Part shown: positions 15,945 to 23,561 of the stretch, piece after piece
Layout of the letters: the number at the start of each line of letters is the position of its first letter
Position numbering within the stretch: the first letter of the stretch is position 1
Assembly (NCBI GenBank): GCA_937951615.1
Contig: CALFBH010000014.1
Coordinates: 1 to 64,000, forward strand
DNA: 64,000 bases
Direction: 5' to 3'
DNA from: an uncultured Saprospiraceae bacterium
Lineage (GTDB): Bacteria > Bacteroidota > Bacteroidia > Chitinophagales > Saprospiraceae
Notes under the pieces: model-generated
Seen by the model: the letters and a program-made list of their open reading frames with translations, nothing else
Told to the model about the DNA's origin: nothing
Databases searched by the model: none
Program-made: the position numbers and the translations under genes

Positions 15945-16508
15945 ATGAGCAAAAATAATAGCATGACACCCGAACAGGAAACACGCGAAAAAGATTTTGA
16001 GTCCTACCAGAAGATTGTCATGTTGATGTTATTACCCCTGCTGATTTACTTTTTCTGGTCTTTTATTTATGATGGCTACGACAAGCCCGAGGCAGTCATA
16101 GAAGATGGGACGAAACGTGTAGAGCAAGAAGTAGAGGAGCGAAGCAGTGAAGTCAATGTAACAAAAACGCTGGAAACAACATCAGAATTACCAAGCAAAT
16201 CGGAGCGTCCGATTACACCTTCCAATACTGTAACTACACTAACGACTGCGGCAGCGGCGGCAGGTATCAAATTGACGATGAGCAAAGGAGATGAGATAGC
16301 GTACATGACTGAACCTCAAAATGTAGGATGGAAGGGTATCGTTAAAAAGAAAAGCAAAACGACTTATGAAGTAGAAATTACAGAGGTTTTAATCGATAAT
16401 GGAAAGCGTGATTACTTGGTGCCAAATCCTTGCACAGGCGGCAAATTGATTGGTAAAGATTTTATCGGTAGAACCATTACGATTCCAGGGTACTGCGTAC
16501 ATCAATAA
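15945..16508 (+). CDS. Hypothetical membrane-anchored protein
   Basis: 187 residues. A polar N-terminus (MSKNNSMTPEQETREKDFES) precedes one membrane helix (IVMLMLLPLLIYFFWSFIY, about 25-43), then an acidic, low-complexity linker (EQEVEERSSEVNV) and a C-terminal beta-rich part. That part has MTEPQNVGWKGIVKKKSKTT and YEVEITEVLIDNGKRDYLVP. It ends CTGGKLIGKDFIGRTITIPG, like a small SH3-like or OB-like domain. The two cysteines in the last 30 residues could form a disulfide if this part is extracytoplasmic. I do not recognise the family. It is a single gene with palindromes downstream. Confidence 0.7.
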   Translation: MSKNNSMTPEQETREKDFESYQKIVMLMLLPLLIYFFWSFIYDGYDKPEAVIEDGTKRVEQEVEERSSEVNVTKTLETTSELPSKSERPITPSNTVTTLTTAAAAAGIKLTMSKGDEIAYMTEPQNVGWKGIVKKKSKTTYEVEITEVLIDNGKRDYLVPNPCTGGKLIGKDFIGRTITIPGYCVHQ

Positions 16509-16592
16509 ATTCAAATACAAACATCAAATTCAAAAGCGACTTAATTGATTTGAAAGTGATGTAATTGTCTGATATACCACAATATATCAAAA

Positions 16593-16705
16593 GGCGTTAA
16601 GGCGATTGTCTGAAAGGGTAATCGCCTTAGAACGTGTTTAAATTCCCCTCAATTGGCTGCAAATGGCAAATTTTCGCTCAATCAGGAAAATTTAAATACG
16701 TTCTT
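16593..16705. repeat. Two consecutive inverted repeats
   Basis: AAGGCGATT and AATCGCCTT (16597-16630) form a hairpin downstream of the membrane-anchored protein gene. Next, GAACGTGTTTAAATT pairs imperfectly with AATTTAAATACGTTC (16632-16704), ending at the recX stop codon. They may act as terminators for the two convergent genes, although T-runs are short. Confidence 0.55.
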
Positions 16706-17210
16706 ATTTATTTTCAATCAGCTCATTAATAAATTCCCAAGCCAAGGCAGACTCAAAACCTCGACGGATGGCATGTAGGGCTAATTTATTTTTGAGTTCG
16801 TAAGTATTTTTAGCTTTTGTAGTGGCTTGTTTTTTGGTAATTACTTTTTGTAAGGCGGCGATATAATCGTCGTCATCAATTTCGGATAATCCTTTTTTGA
16901 TGCAATAAGCTGAAACATTCTTTCTCTTAAGTTCCAGTTTTATTTTTGTTTTCCCCCAGTGCTTTATTCTGAATTTCCCCCGTGCATAAGAACGGGCAAA
17001 ACGCTCTTCATTCAAAAATTTTTCCTCAATCAACTCGGTGATAATGACCTCCAGGTCATGTCCGTACATGCCCAGTTCCAATAGCTTATTGCGTACTTCC
17101 TGATGACAACGATCCTGATAGGCGCAATACTTTTGTAAGCGAGCAAGCGCGGCATCATGCGTCGGGGTAGCAGCTATTTTTTTACCCTTTTTATTAAAAG
17201 GCTTCATCAT
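16704..17210 (-). CDS. recX: RecX family regulatory protein
   Basis: 168 residues. RecX modulates RecA filaments. The sequence shows three-helix RecX repeats: ALARLQKYCAYQDRCHQEVR, EVIITELIEEKFLNEERFAR with SYARGKFRIKHWGKTKIKLE, and DDDYIAALQKVITKKQATT. The YCAYQDRCHQEVRNKLLELG pattern is common in Bacteroidota RecX. It overlaps the start of the M3 peptidase gene's 3' end by 17 bases, so it is translated from the same mRNA. The second Met is an equally possible start. Confidence 0.9.
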   Translation of the reverse strand: MMKPFNKKGKKIAATPTHDAALARLQKYCAYQDRCHQEVRNKLLELGMYGHDLEVIITELIEEKFLNEERFARSYARGKFRIKHWGKTKIKLELKRKNVSAYCIKKGLSEIDDDDYIAALQKVITKKQATTKAKNTYELKNKLALHAIRRGFESALAWEFINELIENK

Positions 17211-18888
17211 CTACAGTATCCAGCCAGGTTTTGACTTCTTTGGCGACGGAGGCAATACTTTCTTCATCAAAAGGAGACTTCAGATTGGACAATTTAACTA
17301 AGTCCAGAAAAGCCATACTGCCACCAACTTTGCAGAGGTGCATGTAATCTTTCCATGCAGTGTCATGGTCTTGGCGGTCTTTTACCCAAAATTGGAAAGC
17401 ACAAATTTGCGCCAGCACATAATCAATATAGTAAAAAGGCATAGAAAAAATGTGTCCCTGACGTTGCCAGAAACCACCGCTTTCTAAAAATTCATGTCCG
17501 CCATAATCGCGATCAGGTAGGTATTTTTTCTCAATTTCTCTCCAAGCTTGATTGCGTTCTGCTGGCGTAGCTGTTGGGTTTTCATACACAAAATGCTGAA
17601 ATTCATCAACAGACACACCATAAGGCAGGAACAGTAAAGACTTGCTAAGGTGCATGAATTTATACTTGTCTGTATCGCCATTGAAAAACAAATGCATCCA
17701 GGGCCAAGTGAAGAATTCCATACTCATAGAATGAATTTCACAAGCCTCAAAAGTGGGCCAGGCATATTCCTGTATTTCATAGTCTCGGCTCGAATAGACC
17801 TGAAAAGCATGTCCAGCTTCGTGTGTAAGGACATCAATATCGCCACTCGTGCCATTAAAATTGGAGAAAATAAAAGGTGCTTTATATTTGTTGATAAACG
17901 AGCAGTAGCCGCCCGGTTTTTTACTTTTTTTAGCCACGAGATCCAGCAACTGATTGTCCACCATAAAAGAAAAGAATTCATCTGTTTCGCCAGACAATTC
18001 TTTGTACATGGTTTTTGCATTGTTTACAATCCATTCCGGCTCGCCTTTAGGTTTTGGATTGCCTGACTTAAACTGGAAATTCTCATCGTAATATTTGAGC
18101 TTGTCTAAGCCAATTCGTTTTGCCTGACGCTTGCGTAATTCTACTGCAACAGGGACAATATGTTTTAGAATGTTTTTCCGAAAATTAGCGACAGCATCTG
18201 GCGTATAGTCTGAGCGCAACATTCGGGCATAGCCCATTTCAATAAAGTTTTTATAGCCTAATTTGGTCGCCATGCCATGACGGGTTTTCACCATCTGGTC
18301 ATAAATGTCATCGACTTTCGCGCTATTTTCTTGGTAAAAATCCCACTTGGCTTCGCTGGCAGATTTGCGAATATGACGGTCTTCCGACACTTCGAGCGGC
18401 GTGATGGAAGATAGGTTGTATTCTTTATTCTGAAACTGTATTTTGGCAGAAGCCCTAAATTTACCATATTCGCTTTTTAGGCGATTCTCAGTTTTGAGGT
18501 CTTCCAGAATTTTCGGTTTGAAAGTTTTCAGACTGAGTTCTGCGATGACAAAAAGTTGATTGCCCCATTTTTCCTCCAACTCACTTCTGAAACGCGCATC
18601 TACCAAAGCCTGATAAAATTGAGTGTTGAGCGATTCGTAAATAGGATAGTTGAGGTCAAAGAAAGTATTTTCGTCTTCGTAAAATTTATCGGAAATATCA
18701 ATAGAATGTCGAATCCTGCACAATTGATTCATGGATTCAAATTCCATTCGTATATTAGCAATCTGCTCAAAAGCCTCATGTTGAGCTTCTACAGTTTCTG
18801 CCTGAACAAACTTGTCGAGCCATTTATTAAATCGAGTTTCGTAATTTTCTATAAGGGGTCTAGTGTAAGGTAATTCGCCAAATTTCAT
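17194..18888 (-). CDS. M3 family oligoendopeptidase (PepF-like)
   Basis: Zinc metallopeptidase of 564 residues that degrades short peptides in the cytosol. The zinc motif HEAGH is at 356-360 within DVLTHEAGHAFQVYSS, and the third ligand is expected at Glu384 in EACEIHSMSMEFF. The N-terminal helical domain and C-terminal YYIDYVLAQICAFQFW match the M3 (oligoendopeptidase F) fold. No signal peptide is present. It is followed by recX on the same transcript; functional linkage is not evident. Confidence 0.93.
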   Translation of the reverse strand: MKFGELPYTRPLIENYETRFNKWLDKFVQAETVEAQHEAFEQIANIRMEFESMNQLCRIRHSIDISDKFYEDENTFFDLNYPIYESLNTQFYQALVDARFRSELEEKWGNQLFVIAELSLKTFKPKILEDLKTENRLKSEYGKFRASAKIQFQNKEYNLSSITPLEVSEDRHIRKSASEAKWDFYQENSAKVDDIYDQMVKTRHGMATKLGYKNFIEMGYARMLRSDYTPDAVANFRKNILKHIVPVAVELRKRQAKRIGLDKLKYYDENFQFKSGNPKPKGEPEWIVNNAKTMYKELSGETDEFFSFMVDNQLLDLVAKKSKKPGGYCSFINKYKAPFIFSNFNGTSGDIDVLTHEAGHAFQVYSSRDYEIQEYAWPTFEACEIHSMSMEFFTWPWMHLFFNGDTDKYKFMHLSKSLLFLPYGVSVDEFQHFVYENPTATPAERNQAWREIEKKYLPDRDYGGHEFLESGGFWQRQGHIFSMPFYYIDYVLAQICAFQFWVKDRQDHDTAWKDYMHLCKVGGSMAFLDLVKLSNLKSPFDEESIASVAKEVKTWLDTVDDEAF

Positions 18889-19290
18889 AACAAAATATTA
18901 TTATTTTAATATCAGACCATACAAATGTACAACAATATGAGATGAAATTAAACCCCTTTATACGCATAAGTCGCGATGTTGGACAATTTAAGTGTTTTTT
19001 ACAAAAATCTGATAATCAGTTGCTTGTATTTTCTTCTAACTGTATTTTAGAACATTGCCTTTATAAGGTCTTGATAATTAGTTTTTTGCAATTTGGTCGA
19101 AAAAATGATTTTGATGAATATTACACTGTCTGTTGGCATCTAAATTTGTGATGACATAATAATATTTACTAATAAAGCTTGTTTGTTCTCAAGATTAATC
19201 TTTTCGAGATTTATGGGAAATTCGTCGAAAAAGTACAACCGTATTCCAGTAGTTTTGTTTGTTTTGCAGATACAGAGATTAAACACAGAT
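18889..19290. other. Gene-free stretch between divergent genes
   Basis: AT-rich intergenic DNA between the M3 peptidase gene and the YdjM-like gene. The only signal I can point to is TAGTTTTG at 19250-19257, which fits a Bacteroidota -7 box for the downstream gene. No repeat, RNA or small gene is apparent. Confidence 0.4.
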
Positions 19291-20529
19291 ATGGATTCAA
19301 TAACACAGATAGCATTAGGCGCGGCAGTCGGCGAAGTCGTATTAGGAAAAAAGATTGGGAATCGCGCCATGATTTGGGGAGCAGTAGCCGGTACCATTCC
19401 CGACTTGGATATTATAGCCAATTTTTTCACAGATGATATACACAGCCTGGCGATTCATCGGGGCTTTAGTCATTCTATAGTATTTGCCATTATCACAGCC
19501 CCAGTTTTTGGCTGGCTGGTCTGGCAATTATACCAACGAAAAATTGACCGCTCAAAAAATTATAAAGGACTGATTACAGCTTTGGTGGGCTTGCCTGTTT
19601 TGGGGCTTTTGGCAACGACGGTTTTTATGCCATTGATTCGGGGCGAATTTTCAGGTACAAGTATTTTTGTGCTGTGTATCAGTGGGTTGATGTTTTATTG
19701 GCTGTGGCGGTATTGGCGACGAACCTGGAGTGATACAGGGGAACAGGCGACTTGGCGCGACTGGTCCTGGTTGTTTTTCTGGGGCGTGTTCACACATCCA
19801 CTTCTGGATAGTTTGACGGCTTATGGGACACAACTTTTTCTGCCCTTTACCGATTATCGGGTTGCGCTGAATGTGATTTCTGTGGCGGATCCGCTTTATA
19901 CCATTCCTTTTGTGTTGTGTCTGATTGGCGTGTTTGTACTGCGCCGAAACACAAAGCGTCGAGCGATTATCAACTGGCTGGGCATTGGACTGAGTAGTAC
20001 ATACATGCTATTTTGTACGTATAATAAATTTCGGGTGGACAATATGTTTGAGGCATCTTTGGCTGCCAGTGGTATTCAGTATTCCCGCTACATGGCTTCT
20101 CCTTTGATTTTTAATAATGTCCTTTGGCAAGGCGTGGCAGAAGGCCCGGATGGATATTATTCGGGCGTGTATTCGATCAATGATAAACGTCCGCATGTTG
20201 AATTTACAAAAGTGGACAAAAACCACGAAGTCTTAAAGCCTTATGAAGATACCTACGAAATCAAGACACTCCGCTGGTTTTCCAATGGCTATTTTAATGT
20301 CACCGAAAAATTAGATGGCAATTATGAACTGAATGACCTGCGCTATGGTTCCATGAATGCCTTCGGCGGCGAAGCAGGAGAAGAACCTAAATATGTTTTC
20401 AAATTCAACCTAGTGAAAAAAGCAGGTAAACTAGTCGTGGAAGAAGACCGAGAAGCAAGAGAGGAAGCCCGTGACGGTGGTATTGGGGACGCGCTTCAGT
20501 TGATGTGGGATCGTGGGAAGGGGATTTGA
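19291..20529 (+). CDS. YdjM-like membrane-bound metal-dependent hydrolase (predicted)
   Basis: 412 residues from the ATG at 19291 (MDSITQIALGAAVGEVVLGK), the family's usual start; the frame is open further upstream but without family similarity. It contains AGTIPDLDIIANFF and IHRGFSHSIVFAII, the D-x-D and H-R-G-x-S-H pattern of the YdjM/LexA-binding family of predicted inner-membrane hydrolases. Five to six membrane segments follow, with FFWGVFTHPLLDSLTAYGTQ containing another conserved His/Asp pair. The C-terminal 150 residues are soluble (GPDGYYSGVYSINDKRPHVE). Substrate is unknown. Confidence 0.88.
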   Translation: MDSITQIALGAAVGEVVLGKKIGNRAMIWGAVAGTIPDLDIIANFFTDDIHSLAIHRGFSHSIVFAIITAPVFGWLVWQLYQRKIDRSKNYKGLITALVGLPVLGLLATTVFMPLIRGEFSGTSIFVLCISGLMFYWLWRYWRRTWSDTGEQATWRDWSWLFFWGVFTHPLLDSLTAYGTQLFLPFTDYRVALNVISVADPLYTIPFVLCLIGVFVLRRNTKRRAIINWLGIGLSSTYMLFCTYNKFRVDNMFEASLAASGIQYSRYMASPLIFNNVLWQGVAEGPDGYYSGVYSINDKRPHVEFTKVDKNHEVLKPYEDTYEIKTLRWFSNGYFNVTEKLDGNYELNDLRYGSMNAFGGEAGEEPKYVFKFNLVKKAGKLVVEEDREAREEARDGGIGDALQLMWDRGKGI

Positions 20530-20589
20530 TGGGTTTAAGAATAAGAATAAGTTTGAATTGGGGAGTGTTTTGATTTCATTCAAATGAAA

Positions 20590-20889
20590 CTAAATATAGG
20601 GATTCGAGTCGGGATTCCTTCTGTCATCAAAAATAAAAACTATGGTTAGTTTTCTTCCTCGTTTACGGTAGTACATTTTTCTGTATTTGTCAATTCTATA
20701 CTGCCGAATCGTTTTTGTTTTGCTTGCTTTTCGTCCGATTTCAGGGTATTTATGGACTTTTTCAATAAGCATGTCTATTTTTTGTATAAATTTAGCCGCA
20801 GCTGTTTCTGATATTTCTTTTTCCAAATAATTCACAATTTTTTCAAAGTTGCGAATTGCTTTTTTATTCCAAACTACTTGTCGAGCCAT
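20590..20889 (-). CDS. RelE/ParE-family toxin
   Basis: 99 residues with the RelE/ParE pattern: VVWNKKAIRNFEKIVNYLEK, AAAKFIQKIDMLIEKVHKYP, EIGRKASKTKTIRQYRIDKY and RKMYYRKRGRKLTIVFIFDD. Such toxins inhibit translation (RelE) or gyrase (ParE). This one's EIGRK and Arg/Lys-rich middle are closer to ParE. Its start overlaps the end of the upstream antitoxin-like gene by 16 bases, typical for antitoxin-first modules. Confidence 0.88.
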   Translation of the reverse strand: MARQVVWNKKAIRNFEKIVNYLEKEISETAAAKFIQKIDMLIEKVHKYPEIGRKASKTKTIRQYRIDKYRKMYYRKRGRKLTIVFIFDDRRNPDSNPYI

Positions 20890-21128
20890 TTGCTATATTT
20901 TTTCATGACTTCTTCATGGGGTACGAGGTTTTCTTCATGTTTGCTTTCTTCAATGGCCTCGTCCAATTCGCTTTTTTCAAAGTCGCTCAGTTCATTCCAA
21001 AAGTCACCTTCTTGAGCGTGATGCTCAGCAAAACTGGTTATTAATTCTTTTAATTCCTCTAAGACTGCTTTATCATCAATAGTTGCAATCATTTGGAGGA
21101 TACCGCCTTTTAATTCTAAGCTGTTCAT
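20874..21128 (-). CDS. Antitoxin of the RelE/ParE pair (predicted)
   Basis: 84 residues, strongly acidic: MNSLELKGGILQMIATIDDK, FEKSELDEAIEESKHEEN, and the C-terminal HEEVMKKYSKWLDK. The last part, a short amphipathic helix with V-x-H-E-E-V-M-K-K, is seen in many Bacteroidota antitoxins partnered with ParE-like toxins. No DNA-binding domain is obvious, so autoregulation is uncertain. Identification rests mainly on its position before, and overlap with, the toxin gene. Confidence 0.8.
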   Translation of the reverse strand: MNSLELKGGILQMIATIDDKAVLEELKELITSFAEHHAQEGDFWNELSDFEKSELDEAIEESKHEENLVPHEEVMKKYSKWLDK

Positions 21129-21228
21129 TATAAAAATTTTAATTGTTGATTTTTGGGTTTAATTCTGTGTCTCAAATATACGGAAATTCAACTGAATTAG
21201 CAATTACCCAATTATATACAAAAAGTGT

Positions 21229-21759
21229 TCAGGCACGAATCTGGTTTTTGACTTTCAGGTATTCTACCTTTCGGGTTGCCGCATCCTTCGAAATAAGATA
21301 TTCCTGTTTTTTGATGATTAATTTCCACCATTTTTCAGCCGAGATCAGAGTGCCAGAGTGTTTTTCAAGTCGATAACTGAGTTCAATGTTAGGCTCTTCT
21401 TTATCATTGATAATGCGGCTTAATTTGGTATAATGCACAGATAAGTCTTCGGCAATTTCTCTTCTTGTCTTTTCAGTGATTCTCATGTACTCCTTCAAAT
21501 ATTGACCAAAGGTTTTCTCCGATGAAAATGGCTCTTTTTTAAGATAGTTTTCAATTTGAAACCTTAGTCGCATAACATCTGCTACGATCTGCTGTTCTTC
21601 TGTCGTTTCACGTAATTTTTGCAGCCTGATTTCTTTCATTTCTTCTCCTAATACCGCCTTTTTTTCTTCTGTCAAATCCGCAGGAATGAGCATGGAATCT
21701 ACGATTTCTTCATCGCTGTATTGCTTGCGTAGTTCTTGGTATATTTCTTTGTATTTCAT
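21229..21759 (-). CDS. Helix-turn-helix protein, third gene of a XisH-XisI operon
   Basis: 176 residues. The N-terminal half is helical and acidic (IYQELRKQYSDEEIVDSMLI, ADLTEEKKAVLGEEMKEIRL). About residues 85-140 form an XRE-like HTH: TFGQYLKEYMRITEKTRREI, AEDLSVHYTKLSRIINDKEE, then EPNIELSYRLEKHSG, as in HigA-type antitoxin regulators. The C-terminal helix is basic. It starts 11 bases after xisI ends, so xisH, xisI and this gene look like one unit. It may be the operon's repressor or an antitoxin; no HigB-like toxin is next to it. Confidence 0.75.
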   Translation of the reverse strand: MKYKEIYQELRKQYSDEEIVDSMLIPADLTEEKKAVLGEEMKEIRLQKLRETTEEQQIVADVMRLRFQIENYLKKEPFSSEKTFGQYLKEYMRITEKTRREIAEDLSVHYTKLSRIINDKEEPNIELSYRLEKHSGTLISAEKWWKLIIKKQEYLISKDAATRKVEYLKVKNQIRA

Positions 21760-21770
21760 GCTAACCGCTA

Positions 21771-22109
21771 CTAAACTGTGGCAAACCCTGTATGCGCTCT
21801 CACGTGAGGTGGTTTTAATCCTAAGACAATGTCCTCTTTCGGGATACCTTTATCTAGCAGATAATCGACAACTTCGTGTTCAGTTCTATTCCATTGCAGC
21901 CAAATTTTTTCATTAATAATGGATAAATGGAGCGAGACAAAGAATTGATAATGAACACCTTTCCAACCCACATGCAAGAGCTGAAAGTTATTACTTTTTC
22001 TATCGACAATCACTTCATTTCGGACTGTGGAATCCATGCCCGAAGTGGGCTTGACTTGTTCTTCCAAAAATGAAATAATGATGTCTTGGTATTTTTCTAT
22101 TTTACCCAT
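21771..22109 (-). CDS. xisI: XisI-like protein
   Basis: 112 residues matching the XisI (fdxN element excision controlling factor) family: YQDIIISFLEEQ, the long beta-hairpin region SNNFQLLHVGWKGVHYQFFV, then EKIWLQWNRTEHEVVDYLLD and GIPKEDIVLGLKPPHVRAHT. XisI was named for a cyanobacterial excision element but is mostly found apart from it, paired with XisH. Its biochemical role is unknown. It overlaps xisH by 13 bases. No fdxN element or XisF recombinase is present here. Confidence 0.88.
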   Translation of the reverse strand: MGKIEKYQDIIISFLEEQVKPTSGMDSTVRNEVIVDRKSNNFQLLHVGWKGVHYQFFVSLHLSIINEKIWLQWNRTEHEVVDYLLDKGIPKEDIVLGLKPPHVRAHTGFATV

Positions 22110-22510
22110 TCTATAATAATTTCTTGCACAGGATCATAAACGAGAACCTTTGCTTTGATAAAATCGAGTGATTTTTGGATAGCTTTTTCCCGAAAGAAGT
22201 CATTCCACGCAAAATCGGGAACGGCTAAAAATAGTAATCTATCTGGCTCTACATCATCTAAAATAACGATGTAGTCCACATACTGACCGACCGCCCGATG
22301 AAATTCGTTGATATCCGAAGGGCCGACAAAACTTTTTATCTCGACTAAAATTTTCTTTTTTCCTTTCTGTGCTGCCAATAATTTTTCTGCGCCTAAATCA
22401 ACCCTATATCTGATTTTTCCGCTTTCGAGAATATATGGTTCGTCTGTGATTTTCCAACCGTCTTTCTCCAATGCCCTTCTTACATGGTCGTGATAAAGGT
22501 CTTTTGACAT
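22097..22510 (-). CDS. xisH: XisH-like protein with PD-(D/E)XK nuclease-type motif
   Basis: 137 residues matching XisH: SKDLYHDHVRRALEKDGWKI, DEPYILESGKIRYRVDLGAE, KKKILVEIKSFVGPSDINEF, HRAVGQYVDYIVIL. Asp38, Glu57 and Lys59 in the order D-x18-E-x-K fit the PD-(D/E)XK nuclease core, so a DNA or RNA cleaving activity is plausible. It is the first gene of the xisH-xisI-HTH operon inside a cluster of toxin-antitoxin genes. As with other XisHI pairs outside cyanobacteria, involvement in DNA excision is unproven. Confidence 0.88.
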   Translation of the reverse strand: MSKDLYHDHVRRALEKDGWKITDEPYILESGKIRYRVDLGAEKLLAAQKGKKKILVEIKSFVGPSDINEFHRAVGQYVDYIVILDDVEPDRLLFLAVPDFAWNDFFREKAIQKSLDFIKAKVLVYDPVQEIIIEWVK

Positions 22511-22590
22511 GATGTATTTTTACTGCCGCGATAATGTAGACCCGAAATCGGAGTCGTTAAATAATTAGCAGCCTCGTGACTAAATTGTTC

Positions 22591-22762
22591 TGGATATTTA
22601 ATTGCTTTGTCATCGCTTAAATTTTTATACAAAATACAATATTTTCCTTAAATTCACAAATGCCGGACGCTCTAATTCATAGCCTTACATATTCCTACGA
22701 TACTGCCCTCCAACCTCATACAGCGCATTCGTAATCTGCCCAAGCGAGCAGGACTGCGCCGC
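22591..22762. repeat. 172-bp direct repeat, left copy (partial duplicate of icmF 3' end)
   Basis: Bases 22591-22762 match 23390-23561 with about half a dozen differences. On the minus strand it contains the last 25 or so codons of the mutase gene with unchanged protein sequence ([20 protein letters not shown], stop), the intergenic gap, and the first eight codons of the antitoxin gene. After those the frame runs into unrelated sequence and stops. The repeat brackets the toxin-antitoxin pair between the copies. Confidence 0.9.
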
Positions 22763-22788
22763 TTCCTTTCATTGGCGACAGCTAACAA

Positions 22789-23183
22789 CTACTCTTCTTC
22801 ATTGTCAGTGGTATTGTCTTCGGATTGATTTTCTACGATTAGATTTTTTACTTCATCAATGAGGCTGTCAACGAAAGCTTCCGATATAGCTGTTTGTTCT
22901 GACTTATCATAAATCGTAAGGAGAAATACGTCTGTATCTATTTCTTCCTCAATTATTTGAATGTAAACATAAGTAATGACCCTTGCACCACCACTTTTAC
23001 CTTTTCCTTTACTTTTTATGGCGAGTCGAATCTTATAGACATCGTCTGCTACCTTGATGCCTTTGGTGGGTTTTCCTTCAATTCTTCTATTAATCTCCCT
23101 AAGTCACTATCAAGAGAACGATATTTTTTGCGGAGTTTTTTAGCGTTACGAAGAAACTCATTTATGGCAATAACCTTAGTCAT
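22789..23183 (-). pseudogene. RelE-family toxin, frameshifted
   Basis: The first frame reads MTKVIAINEFLRNAKKLRKK and YRSLDSDLGRLIEELKENP, then stops. Shifting by one base near 23066 continues with TKGIKVADDVYKIRLAIKSK, GKGKSGGARVITYVYIQIIE, then DVFLLTIYDKSEQTAISEAF. KIRLAI...KGKSGGARVI is a hallmark of a Bacteroidota RelE/HigB-like toxin family. Adding a single base restores NPTKGIKV, so this is either a sequencing slip or a recently inactivated toxin. Its start overlaps the end of the antitoxin gene by eight bases. The C-terminal tail is acidic and Asn/Thr-rich. Confidence 0.8.
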
Positions 23184-23412
23184 CTTCCGCAAGTCTTTTT
23201 AAAAAATCATCGGCATACATGGGTTCTTTTTTGCCCTCAATAATGTCTTGTACTTCCTCAAAAGCATTTCTCAAACTCATGGCAAGCGGGACTTGTTCAA
23301 TGAGTGCATTGACATTTTTTTGAAAATGCACCCATTCATCATAAGGGATTTGCACGAAGGTAAGCTTGCCTTGTTCGTCTTTAATATGTTGGATATTTAA
23401 TTGCTTTGTCAT
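23176..23412 (-). CDS. Antitoxin-like protein of the second TA pair
   Basis: 78 residues: MTKQLNIQHIKDEQGKLTFV, IPYDEWVHFQKNVNALIEQV, MSLRNAFEEVQDIIEGKKEP. The N-terminus resembles Phd/YefM-type or DUF2281-like antitoxins, and the acidic C-terminus (DDFLKRLAEDD) probably wraps the toxin. It is translationally coupled to the frameshifted RelE-like toxin gene. Its first eight codons are duplicated at 22589-22612. Confidence 0.8.
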   Translation of the reverse strand: MTKQLNIQHIKDEQGKLTFVQIPYDEWVHFQKNVNALIEQVPLAMSLRNAFEEVQDIIEGKKEPMYADDFLKRLAEDD

Positions 23413-23561
23413 CGCTTAGATTTTTATACAAAATACAATATTTTCTTTAAATTCACAAATGCCGGACGCTCTAATTCATAGCCTTACATATTCCGCCGAT
23501 ACTGCCCCCCAACCTCATACAGCGCATTCGTAATCTGCCCAAGCGAGCAGGACTGTGCCGC
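23390..23561. repeat. 172-bp direct repeat, right copy
   Basis: Right-hand copy of the duplication described at 22591-22762. It lies in its native context across the antitoxin start, the intergenic gap and the end of the icmF-type gene. Confidence 0.9.

Noticed and set aside
21771-22510. fdxN-type programmed excision element
   Set aside because: XisH and XisI are present, but there is no XisF-like recombinase, no fdxN gene and no matching recombination sites.
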